64,000 nt of DNA, taken from the NCBI GenBank assembly GCA_964036295.1, contig OZ038470.1, forward strand, positions 15,071,578 through 15,135,577. Reading direction: 5' to 3'. Below the pieces are notes generated by a model. The model was not told where the DNA came from. It was given only the letters and a program-made list of their open reading frames with translations, and searched no databases. Of the stretch, positions 44,726-56,760 are shown in pieces (positions within the stretch are counted from its first letter, which is position 1; every line of letters begins with the position of its first letter). This stretch comes from Plumapathes pennacea. Taxonomy: Eukaryota; Cnidaria; Anthozoa; Antipatharia; Myriopathidae. The position numbers and the translations under genes are program-made.

Positions 44726-47650
44726 GTAGGGGTCCCTCCTTGGATTTATTAGTAGGGGTCCCCCCTTGGATTTTTTAGTAAGGGTTCCCCCTTGGATTTT
44801 TTAGTAAGGGTCCCCCCTTGGATTTTTTAGTAGGGGTCCCCCGTTGGATTTTTTAGGTGGGGTCCCCCCTTGGATATTTTAGTAGGGATCCCCCCTTGGA
44901 TTTTTTAATAAGGGTCCCCCCTTGGTTATTTTAGTAGGGTACCCCCCTTAGATTTTTTAATAGGGGTCCCCCCTTGGATTTATTAGTAGGGGTCCCCCCT
45001 TGGATTTTTTAGTAAGAGTTCCCTCTTGGATTTTTTTGTAAGGCTCCCCCCTTGGATTTTTTAGTAGGGGTCCCCCCTTGAATTTTTTAGGCAGGGTCCC
45101 CCCTTGGATATTTTAGTAGGGATCCCCCTTTGGATTTTTAGTAAGGGTCCCCCCTTGGTTATTTTAGTAGGGGTCCCGCCTTAGATTTTCTAGTAGGGGT
45201 CCCCCCTTGGATTTTTTAGTAGGGGTCCCCCCTTGGATTTTTTAGTAAGGGTCCCCCCTTGGTTATTTTAGTAGGGGTCCCCCCTTAGATTTTTATAGTA
45301 GGGGTCCCCCCTTGGATTTTTTAGTAAGGGTCCCCCCTTGGATTTTTTACTAAGGGTGCCCCCTTGGTTATTGTAGTATGGGTCCCCCCTTAAATTTTTT
45401 AGTAAAGGCCCCCCTGGGATTTTTTAGTAAGGGTCCCCCCTTAGACTTTTATAGTAGGGGTCCCCCCTTGGATTTTTTAGTAAGGGTCCCCCCTTGGATT
45501 TTTTAATAAGGGTCCCCCATTGGTTATATTAGTAGGGGTCCCCTCTTAGATTTTTTAGTAGGGGTCCCCCCTTGGATTTATTAGTAGGGGTCCCCCCTTG
45601 GATTTTTTAGTAAGGGTTCCCTCTTGGATTTTTTTGTAAGGGTCCCCCTTTGGATTTTTTAGTAGGGGTCCCCCCTTGGATATTTTAGTAGGGGTCCCCC
45701 CTTGGATTTTTTAGTAAGGGTCCCCCCTTGGTTATTTTAGTAGGGGTCCCCCCTTAGATTTTTATAGTAGGGGTCCCCCCTTGGATTTTTTAGTAAGGGT
45801 CCCCCCTTGGATTTTTTACTAAGGGTGCCCCCTTGGTTATTTTAGTAAGGGTCCCCCCTTAGATTTTTTAATAAGGGCCCCCCCTGGGATTTTTTAGTAA
45901 GGGTCCCCCCTTAGATTTTTATAGTAGGGGTCCCCCCTTGGATTTTTTAGTAAGGGTCCCCCCTTGGATTTTTTAATAAGGGTCCCCCATTGGTTATATT
46001 AGTAGGGGTCCCCTCTTAGATTTTTTAGTAGGGGTCCCCCCTTGGATTTATTAGTAGGGGTCCCCCCTTGGATTTTTTAGTAAGGGTTCCCTCTTGGATT
46101 TTTTTGTAAGGGTCCCTCCTTGGATTTTTTAGTAGGGGTCCTCCAATGGATTTTTTAAGCAGGGTCCCCGATTGGATATTTTAGTAGCGATCCCCCCTTG
46201 GATTTTTTAGTAGGGGTCCCTCCTTGGATTTTTTAGTAGGGGTCCCCTCTTGGATTTTTTAGTAGGGGTCCCCCTTTGCATATTTTAGTAGGGGTCCCCC
46301 CTTGGATTTTTTAGTAAGGGTCCCTTTTTGGTTATTTTACTAGGGGTCCCCCCTTAGATTTTTATAGTAGGGGTTCCCCCTTGGATTTTTTAGTAAGGGT
46401 CCCCCCTTGGATTTTTTAGTAAGGGTCCCCCCTTGGCTATTTTAGTATGGGTCCCCCCTTAGATTTTTTAGTAGGGGTCCCCCCTTGGATTTATTAGTAG
46501 GGGTCCCCCCTTGGATTTTTTTCTAAGGGTTCCCTCTTGGATTTTTTTCTAAGGGTCCCCCCTTGGATTTTTTAGTAGGGGTCCCCCGTTGGATTTTTTA
46601 GGCGGGGTCCCCCCTTGGATATTTTAGTAGGGATCCCCCCTTGGATATTTTAGTAAGGGTTCCCCCCTTGGTTATTTTAGTAGGGGTCCCCCCTTAGATT
46701 TTTTAGTAAGGGTCCCCCCTTGGATTTTTTAGTAAGGGTCCCCCCTTGGATTTTTTAGTAGGCGTCCCCCCTTGGACTTTTTAGTAAAGGTCCCCCCTTG
46801 GATATTTTATTAGGGGTCCCCCCTTGGATTTTTTAGTAGGGGTCCCCCCTTGGATATATTAGTAGGGGTCCCCCCTTGGATTTTTTAGTAAGGGTCCCCC
46901 CTTGGTTATTTTAGTAGTGGTCCCCCCTTAGATTATTATAGTAGGGGTCCCCTCTTGGATTTTTCAGTAAGGGTCCCCCCTTGGATTTTTTAGTAAAAGT
47001 CCCCCCTTGGTTATTTTAGTAGGGTTCCCCTCTTAGATTTTTTAGTAGGGGTCCCCCCTTGGATTTATTAGTAGGGGTCCCCCCTTGGATTTTTTAGTAA
47101 GGGTTCCCTCTTGGATTGTTTTTCTAAGGGTCCCCCCTTGGATTTTTTAGTGGGGGTCCCCCCTTGGATTTTTTAGTAGGGGTCCCCCCTTGGATTTTTT
47201 AGTAGGGTTCCCCCGTTGGATTTTTTAAGCGGAGTCCCCCCTTGGATATTTCAGTAGGGATCCCCCCTTGGATATTTTAGTAAGGGTCCCCCCTTTGTTG
47301 TTTTAGTAGGGGTCCCCAATGAGATTTTTTAGTAGGGGTGCTCCCTTGGATTTTTTAGTAAGGGTCCCCCCTTGGATTTTTTAGTAAGGTTCCCCCCTGG
47401 GATTTTTCAATAGGGGTCCCCCTTGGATTTTTTAGTAAGGGTCCCCCCTTGGTTATTTTAGCAGGGGTCCCCCCTTAGATTTTTTAGTAGGGGTCCCCCC
47501 TTGGATTTATTAGTAGGGGTCCCCCCTTGGATTTTTTTCTAAGGGTTCCCTCTTGGAATTTTTTGTAAGGGATCCCCATTGGTTATTTTAGTAGGGGTCC
47601 CCCGTTGGATTTTTTAGGTGGGGTACCCCCTTGGATATTTTAGTAGGGAT

Positions 47651-50600
47651 CCCCCCTTGGATATTTTAGTAAGGGTCCCTTCTTGGTTATTTTAGTAGGG
47701 GTCCCCTCTTAGATTTTTTAGTAAGGGTCCCCCCTTGGATTTTTTTGTAAGGGTCCCCCCTTGGACTTTTTAAAAGGGGTCCCCCCTTGGATATTTTAGT
47801 AAGGGTCTACCCTTGGATTTTTAAGTAGGCGTCCCCCCTTGGACTTTTTAATAGGGATCCTCCCTTGGATTTTTTAGTAGGGGTCCGCCCTTGGATTTTT
47901 TAGTAGGGGTCCCCCCTTGGATATTTTAGTAGGGGTCCCCCCTTGGATTTTTTAGTAAGGGTCCCCCCTTGGTTATTTTAGTAGGGGTCCCCCCTTAGAT
48001 TTTTATAGTAGTGGTCCCCCCTTGGATTTTTTAGTAAGGGTCCCCCCTTGGATTTTTTTGGTAGGGGTCCCCCCTTGGACTTTTTAGTAAGGGTCCCCCC
48101 TTGGATTTTTTAGTAGGGGTCCCCCCTTGGACTTTTTAGTAAGGGTCTCCCCTTGGATTTTTTAGTAGGGGTCCCCCCTTGGATATTTTAGTAGGGGTCC
48201 CCCCTTGGATTTTTTAGTAAGGGTCCACCCTTGGATTTTTTAGTAGGGGTCCCCCCTTGGACTTTTTAGTAAGGGTCCCCCCTTGGTTATTTTAGTAGGG
48301 GTCCCCCCTTAGATTTTTATAGTAGGGGTCCCCCCTTGGATTTTTTAGTAGGGGTCCCCCCTTGGATTTTTTAGTAGGGGTCCCCCCTTGGATTTTTTAG
48401 TAGGGGTCCCCCCTTGGACTTTTCAGTAAGGTTCCCCCCTTGGATTTTTTAGTAGGGGTCCCCCCTTGGATATTTTAGTAGGGGTCCCCCCTTGGATTTT
48501 TTAGTAAGGGTCCCCCCTTGGTTATTTTAGTAGGGGTCCCCCCTTAGATTTTTATAGTAGGGGTCTCCCCTTGGATTTTTTATTAAGGGTCCCCCCTTGG
48601 ATTATTTAGTAGGGGTCCCCCCTTGGACTTTTTAGTAAGGGTCCCCCCTTGGATTTTTTAGTAGGGGTCCCCCCTTGGATTTTTTAGTAAGGATCCCTCC
48701 TTGGATTTTTTAGTAGGGGTCCCCCCTTGGATATTTTAGTAGGGGTCCCCCCTTGGATTTTTTATTAAGGGTCCCCCCTTGGATTTTTTAGTAGGGGTCC
48801 CCCCTTGGACTTTTTAGTAAGGTTCCCCCCTTGGATTTTTTAGTAGGGGTCCCCCCTTGGATATTTTAGTAGGGGTCCCCCCTTGGATTTTTTCGTAAGG
48901 GTCCCCCCTTGGTTATTTTAGTAGGGGTCCCCCCTTAAATTCTTATAGTAGGGGTCCCCCCTTGAATTTTTCAGTAAGGGTCACCCCTTGGATATTTTAG
49001 TAGGGGTCCCCCCTTGGTCTTTTTAGTAAGGGTCCCCCCCTTGGATTTTTTAATAGGGGTCCCCCCTTGGACTTTTTAGTAAGGGTCCCACCTTGGATTT
49101 TTTAGTAGGGGTCCCCCCTTGGATATTTTAGTAGGGGTCCCCCCTTGGATTTCTTAGTAAGGGTCCCCCCTTGGATTTTTTAGTAGGGGTCCCCCCTTGG
49201 ATATTTTAGTAGGGGTCCCCCCTTGGATTTTTTAGTAAGGGTCCCCCCTTGGTTATTTTAGTAGGGGTCCCCCCTTAGATTTTTAAAGTAGGGGTCCCCC
49301 CTTGGATTTCTTAGTAAGGGTCCCCCCTTGGTTATTTTAGTAGGGGTTCCCCCTTAGATTTTTAAGGTAGAGGTCCCCTCTTGGACTTTTTAGTAAGGGT
49401 CCCCCCTTGGATTTTTTAGTAGGGGTCCCCCCTTCGACTTTTTATTAAGGGTCCCCCCTTGTATTTTTTAGTAGGGGTCCCCCCTTGGATATTTTAGTTG
49501 GGGTCCCCCCTTGGATTTCTTAGTAAGAGTCCCCCCTTGGTTATTTTAGTAAGGGTCCCCCCTTGGATTTTTTAGTAGGGGTCCCCCCTTGGATTTTTTA
49601 CTAAGGGTCCCCCCTTGGATTCTTTAGTAAGGTTCCCCCCTTGGATTTTTTAGTAGGGGTCCCCCCTTGGATATTTTAGTAGGGGTCCCCCCTTGGATTT
49701 TTTCGTAAGGGTCCCCCCTTGGTTATTTTAGTAGGGGTCCCCCCTTAAATTCTTATAGTAGGGGTCCCCCCTTGAATTTTTCAGTAAGGGTCACCCCTTG
49801 GATATTTTAGTAGGGGTCCCCCCTTGGTCTTTTTAGTAAGGGTCCCCCCCTTGGATTTTTTAATAGGGGTCCCCCCTTGGACTTTTTAGTAAGGGTCCCA
49901 CCTTGGATTTTTTAGTAGGGGTCCCCCCTTGGATATTTTAGTAGGGGTCCCCCCTTGGATTTCTTAGTAAGGGTCCCCCCTTGGATTTCTTAGTAAGAGT
50001 CCCCCCTTGGTTATTTTAGTAAGGGTCCCCCCTTGGATTTTTTAGTAGGGGTCCCCCCTTGGATTTTTTACTAAGGGTCCCCCCTTGGATTTTTTAGTAG
50101 GGGTCCCCCCTTGGACTTTTTCGTAAGGGTCCCCCCTTGGATTTTTTAGTAGGGGTCCCCCCTTGGACTTTTTAGTAAGGGTCCCCCCTTGGATTTTTTA
50201 GTGGGGGTCCCCCCCTTTGATATTTTAGTAGGGGTGCCCCCTTGGATTTTTTAGTAGAGGTCCCCCCTTAGATTTTTTTAGTAGGGGTCCCCCCTTGTAC
50301 GTTTTAGTAAGGGTCCCCCCTTCGATTTTTTAGTAGGGGTCCCCCCTTGGATTTTTTAGTAGGGGTCCCCCCTTGGATATTTTAGTAGGGGTCCCCCCTT
50401 GGATTTTTTAGTAAGGGTCCCCCCTTGGTTATTTTAATAAGGGTCCCCCCTTAGATTTTTATAGTAGTGGTCCCCCTTTGGATTTTTTAGTATGGGTCCC
50501 CCCTTGGATTTTTTAGTAGGGGTCCCCCCTTGGATATTTTAGTAGGGGTCCCCCCTTGGATTTTTTAGTAAGGGTCCCCCTTGGATTTTTTAGTAGGGGT

Positions 50601-52033
50601 CCCCCATTGGACTTTTTAGTAAGGGTCCCCCCTTGGATTTTTTAGTAGGGGTCCCCCCTTGGATTTTTTAGTAAGGGTCCCCCCTTGGATTTTTTAGTAG
50701 GGGTCCCCCCTTGGACTTTTTAGTAAGGGTCCCCCCTTGGATTTTTTAGTAGGGGTCCCCCCTTGGATATTTTAGTAGGGGTGCCCCCTTGGATTTTTTA
50801 GTAGAGGTCCCCCCTTAGATTTTTTTAGTAGGGGTCCCCCCTTGGATGTTTTAGTAAGGGTCCCCCCTTGGATTTTTTAGTAGGGGTCCCCCCTTGGATA
50901 TTTTAGAAAGGGTCCCCCCTTGGATTTTTTAGTAGGGGTCCCCCCTTGGATATTTTAGAAGGGGTCCCCCCTTGGATTTTTTAGTAAGGGTCCCCCCTTG
51001 GTTATTTTAGTAGGGGTCCCCCCTTAGATTTTTAAAGGAGGGGTCCCCCCTTGGATTTCTTAGTAAGGGTCCCCCCTTGGTTATTTTAGTAGGGGTTCCC
51101 CCTTAGATTTTTAAGGTAGAGGTCCCCTCTTGGACTTTTTAGTAAGGGTCCCCCCTTGGATTTTTTAGTAGGGGTCCCCCCTTGGACTTTTTATTAAAGG
51201 TCCCCCCTTGTATTTTTTAGTAGGGGTCCCCCCTTGGATATTTTAGTTGGGGTCCCCCCTTGGATTTCTTAGTAAGAGTCCCCCCTTGGTTATTTTAGTA
51301 AGGGTTCCCCCTTGGATTTTTTAGTAGGGGTCCCCCCTTGGATTTTTCACTAAGGGTCCCCCCTTGGATTTTTTAGTAGGGGTCCCCCCTTGGACTTTTT
51401 AGTAAGGGTCCCCCCTTGGATTTTTTAGTAGGGGTCCCCCCTTGGACTTTTTAGTAAGGGTCCCCCCTTGGATTTTTTAGTGGGGGTCCCCCCCTTTAAT
51501 ATTTTAGTAGGGGTGCCCCCTTGGATTTTTTAGTAGGTCCCCCCTTAGATTTTTTTAGTAGGGGTCCCCCCTTGTACGTTTTTGTAAGGGTCCCCCCTTG
51601 GATTTTTTAGTAGGGGTCCCCCCTTGGATTTTTTAGTAGGGGTCCCCCCTTGGATATTTTAGTAGGGGTCCCCCCTTGGATTTTTTAGTAAGGGTCCCCC
51701 CTTGGTTATTTTAGTAGGGGTCCCCCCTTAGATTTTTATAGTAGCGGTCCCCCCTTGGATTTTTTAGTAGGGGTCCCCCCTTGGATTTTTTAGTAGGGGT
51801 CCCCCCTTGGATATTTTAGTAGGGGTCCCCCCTTGGATTTTTTAGTAAGAGTCCCCCTTGGATTTTTTAGTAGGGGTCCCCCATTGGACTTTTTAGTAAG
51901 GGTCCCCCCTTGGATTTTTTAGTAGGGGTCCCCCCTTGGATTCTTTAGTAAGGGTCCCCCCTTGGATTTTTTAGTAGGGGTTCCCCCTTGGACTTTTTAG
52001 TAAGGGTCCCCCCTTGGATTTTCTAGTAGGGGT
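47651..52033 (+). repeat. Higher-order satellite block A (4.38 kb)
   Basis: Landmarks such as GGGTCCCTTCTTGG (47674), TTAAAAGGGG (about 47770), GGGTCTACCC (about 47803) and GGTCACCCCTTGG (about 48979) recur 4383 bases downstream in block B with no difference seen by eye. Block A contains its own internal 810-bp duplication (landmarks at 49011 and 49821). Confidence 0.85.
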
Positions 52034-55000
52034 CCCCCCTTGGATATTTTAGTAAGGGTCCCTTCTTGGTTATTTTAGTAGGGGTCCCCTCTTAGATTTT
52101 TTAGTAAGGGTCCCCCCTTGGATTTTTTTGTAAGGGTCCCCCCTTGGACTTTTTAAAAGGGGTCCCCCCTTGGATATTTTAGTAAGGGTCTACCCTTGGA
52201 TTTTTAAGTAGGCGTCCCCCCTTGGACTTTTTAATAGGGATCCTCCCTTGGATTTTTTAGTAGGGGTCCGCCCTTGGATTTTTTAGTAGGGGTCCCCCCT
52301 TGGATATTTTAGTAGGGGTCCCCCCTTGGATTTTTTAGTAAGGGTCCCCCCTTGGTTATTTTAGTAGGGGTCCCCCCTTAGATTTTTATAGTAGTGGTCC
52401 CCCCTTGGATTTTTTAGTAAGGGTCCCCCCTTGGATTTTTTTGGTAGGGGTCCCCCCTTGGACTTTTTAGTAAGGGTCCCCCCTTGGATTTTTTAGTAGG
52501 GGTCCCCCCTTGGACTTTTTAGTAAGGGTCTCCCCTTGGATTTTTTAGTAGGGGTCCCCCCTTGGATATTTTAGTAGGGGTCCCCCCTTGGATTTTTTAG
52601 TAAGGGTCCACCCTTGGATTTTTTAGTAGGGGTCCCCCCTTGGACTTTTTAGTAAGGGTCCCCCCTTGGTTATTTTAGTAGGGGTCCCCCCTTAGATTTT
52701 TATAGTAGGGGTCCCCCCTTGGATTTTTTAGTAGGGGTCCCCCCTTGGATTTTTTAGTAGGGGTCCCCCCTTGGATTTTTTAGTAGGGGTCCCCCCTTGG
52801 ACTTTTCAGTAAGGTTCCCCCCTTGGATTTTTTAGTAGGGGTCCCCCCTTGGATATTTTAGTAGGGGTCCCCCCTTGGATTTTTTAGTAAGGGTCCCCCC
52901 TTGGTTATTTTAGTAGGGGTCCCCCCTTAGATTTTTATAGTAGGGGTCTCCCCTTGGATTTTTTATTAAGGGTCCCCCCTTGGATTATTTAGTAGGGGTC
53001 CCCCCTTGGACTTTTTAGTAAGGGTCCCCCCTTGGATTTTTTAGTAGGGGTCCCCCCTTGGATTTTTTAGTAAGGATCCCTCCTTGGATTTTTTAGTAGG
53101 GGTCCCCCCTTGGATATTTTAGTAGGGGTCCCCCCTTGGATTTTTTATTAAGGGTCCCCCCTTGGATTTTTTAGTAGGGGTCCCCCCTTGGACTTTTTAG
53201 TAAGGTTCCCCCCTTGGATTTTTTAGTAGGGGTCCCCCCTTGGATATTTTAGTAGGGGTCCCCCCTTGGATTTTTTCGTAAGGGTCCCCCCTTGGTTATT
53301 TTAGTAGGGGTCCCCCCTTAAATTCTTATAGTAGGGGTCCCCCCTTGAATTTTTCAGTAAGGGTCACCCCTTGGATATTTTAGTAGGGGTCCCCCCTTGG
53401 TCTTTTTAGTAAGGGTCCCCCCCTTGGATTTTTTAATAGGGGTCCCCCCTTGGACTTTTTAGTAAGGGTCCCACCTTGGATTTTTTAGTAGGGGTCCCCC
53501 CTTGGATATTTTAGTAGGGGTCCCCCCTTGGATTTCTTAGTAAGGGTCCCCCCTTGGATTTTTTAGTAGGGGTCCCCCCTTGGATATTTTAGTAGGGGTC
53601 CCCCCTTGGATTTTTTAGTAAGGGTCCCCCCTTGGTTATTTTAGTAGGGGTCCCCCCTTAGATTTTTAAAGTAGGGGTCCCCCCTTGGATTTCTTAGTAA
53701 GGGTCCCCCCTTGGTTATTTTAGTAGGGGTTCCCCCTTAGATTTTTAAGGTAGAGGTCCCCTCTTGGACTTTTTAGTAAGGGTCCCCCCTTGGATTTTTT
53801 AGTAGGGGTCCCCCCTTCGACTTTTTATTAAGGGTCCCCCCTTGTATTTTTTAGTAGGGGTCCCCCCTTGGATATTTTAGTTGGGGTCCCCCCTTGGATT
53901 TCTTAGTAAGAGTCCCCCCTTGGTTATTTTAGTAAGGGTCCCCCCTTGGATTTTTTAGTAGGGGTCCCCCCTTGGATTTTTTACTAAGGGTCCCCCCTTG
54001 GATTCTTTAGTAAGGTTCCCCCCTTGGATTTTTTAGTAGGGGTCCCCCCTTGGATATTTTAGTAGGGGTCCCCCCTTGGATTTTTTCGTAAGGGTCCCCC
54101 CTTGGTTATTTTAGTAGGGGTCCCCCCTTAAATTCTTATAGTAGGGGTCCCCCCTTGAATTTTTCAGTAAGGGTCACCCCTTGGATATTTTAGTAGGGGT
54201 CCCCCCTTGGTCTTTTTAGTAAGGGTCCCCCCCTTGGATTTTTTAATAGGGGTCCCCCCTTGGACTTTTTAGTAAGGGTCCCACCTTGGATTTTTTAGTA
54301 GGGGTCCCCCCTTGGATATTTTAGTAGGGGTCCCCCCTTGGATTTCTTAGTAAGGGTCCCCCCTTGGATTTTTTAGTAGGGGTCCCCCCTTGGATATTTT
54401 AGTAGGGGTCCCCCCTTGGATTTTTTAGTAAAGGTCCCCCCTTGGTTATTTTAGTAGGGGTCCCCCCTTAGATTTTTAAAGTAGGGGTCCCCCCTTGGAT
54501 TTCTTAGTAAGGGTCCCCCCTTGGTTATTTTAGTAGGGGTTCCCCCTTAGAATTTTAAGGTAGAGGTCCCCTCTTGGACTTTTTAGTAAGGGTCCCCCCT
54601 TGGATTTTTAGTAGGGGTCCCCCCTTGGACTTTTTATTAAGGGTCCCCCCTTGTATTTTTTAGTAGGGGTCCCCCCTTGGATATTTTAGTTGGGGTCCCC
54701 CCTTGGATTTCTTAGTAAGAGTCCCCCCTTGGTTATTTTAGTAAGGGTCCCCCCTTGGATTTTTTAGTAGGGGTCCCCCCTTGGATTTTTTACTAAGGGT
54801 CCCCCCTTGGATTTTTTAGTAGGGGTCCCCCCTTGGACTTTTTCGTAAGGGTCCCCCCTTGGATTTTTTAGTAGGGGTCCCCCCTTGGACTTTTTAGTAA
54901 GGGTCCCCCCTTGGATTTTTTAGTGGGGGTCCCCCCCTTTGATATTTTAGTAGGGGTGCCCCCTTGGATTTTTTAGTAGAGGTCCCCCCTTAGATTTTTT

Positions 55001-56760
55001 TAGTAGGGGTCCCCCCTTGTACGTTTTAGTAAGGGTCCCCCCTTCGATTTTTTAGTAGGGGTCCCCCCTTGGATTTTTTAGTAGGGGTCCCCCCTTGGAT
55101 ATTTTAGTAGGGGTCCCCCCTTGGATTTTTTAGTAAGGGTCCCCCCTTGGTTATTTTAATAGGGGTCCCCCCTTAGATTTTTATAGTAGTGGTCCCCCTT
55201 TGGATTTTTTAGTATGGGTCCCCCCTTGGATTTTTTAGTAGGGGTCCCCCCTTGGATATTTTAGTAGGGGTCCCCCCTTGGATTTTTTAGTAAGGGTCCC
55301 CCTTGGATTTTTTAGTAGGGGTCCCCCATTGGACTTTTTAGTAAGGGTCCCCCCTTGGATTTTTTAGTAGGGGTCCCCCCTTGGATTTTTTAGTAAGGGT
55401 CCCCCCTTGGATTTTTTAGTAGGGGTCCCCCCTTGGACTTTTTAGTAAGGGTCCCCCCTTGGATTTTTTAGTAGGGGTCCCCCCTTGGATATTTTAGTAG
55501 GGGTGCCCCCTTGGATTTTTTAGTAGAGGTCCCCCCTTAGATTTTTTTAGTAGGGGTCCCCCCTTGGATGTTTTAGTAAGGGTCCCCCCTTGGATTTTTT
55601 AGTAGGGGTCCCCCCTTGGATATTTTAGAAAGGGTCCCCCCTTGGATTTTTTAGTAGGGGTCCCCCCTTGGATATTTTAGAAGGGGTCCCCCCTTGGATT
55701 TTTTAGTAAGGGTCCCCCCTTGGTTATTTTAGTAGGGGTCCCCCCTTAGATTTTTAAAGGAGGGGTCCCCCCTTGGATTTCTTAGTAAGGGTCCCCCCTT
55801 GGTTATTTTAGTAGGGGTTCCCCCTTAGATTTTTAAGGTAGAGGTCCCCTCTTGGACTTTTTAGTAAGGGTCCCCCCTTGGATTTTTTAGTAGGGGTCCC
55901 CCCTTGGACTTTTTATTAAAGGTCCCCCCTTGTATTTTTTAGTAGGGGTCCCCCCTTGGATATTTTAGTTGGGGTCCCCCCTTGGATTTCTTAGTAAGAG
56001 TCCCCCCTTGGTTATTTTAGTAAGGGTTCCCCCTTGGATTTTTTAGTAGGGGTCCCCCCTTGGATTTTTCACTAAGGGTCCCCCCTTGGATTTTTTAGTA
56101 GGGGTCCCCCCTTGGACTTTTTAGTAAGGGTCCCCCCTTGGATTTTTTAGTAGGGGTCCCCCCTTGGACTTTTTAGTAAGGGTCCCCCCTTGGATTTTTT
56201 AGTGGGGGTCCCCCCCTTTAATATTTTAGTAGGGGTGCCCCCTTGGATTTTTTAGTAGGTCCCCCCTTAGATTTTTTTAGTAGGGGTCCCCCCTTGTACG
56301 TTTTTGTAAGGGTCCCCCCTTGGATTTTTTAGTAGGGGTCCCCCCTTGGATTTTTTAGTAGGGGTCCCCCCTTGGATATTTTAGTAGGGGTCCCCCCTTG
56401 GATTTTTTAGTAAGGGTCCCCCCTTGGTTATTTTAGTAGGGGTCCCCCCTTAGATTTTTATAGTAGCGGTCCCCCCTTGGATTTTTTAGTAGGGGTCCCC
56501 CCTTGGATTTTTTAGTAGGGGTCCCCCCTTGGATATTTTAGTAGGGGTCCCCCCTTGGATTTTTTAGTAAGAGTCCCCCTTGGATTTTTTAGTAGGGGTC
56601 CCCCATTGGACTTTTTAGTAAGGGTCCCCCCTTGGATTTTTTAGTAGGGGTCCCCCCTTGGATTCTTTAGTAAGGGTCCCCCCTTGGATTTTTTAGTAGG
56701 GGTTCCCCCTTGGACTTTTTAGTAAGGGTCCCCCCTTGGATTTTCTAGTAGGGGTCCCCC
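52034..56760 (+). repeat. Higher-order satellite block B (4.72 kb), tandem copy of A
   Basis: It is collinear with block A at offset 4383 up to about 54360. There block B has 339 extra bases (12 units) that block A lacks at about 49980. After that the offset is 4722, to the end near 56760. The internal 810-bp duplication is also present (53394 and 54204). Confidence 0.85.

Noticed and set aside
44222-44778. Open frames with VRVPPWFFQYGSPLGFF-type repeats
   Set aside because: A 28-bp period in a TAG-poor stretch gives accidental open frames. They have no start context and break down further into the array.
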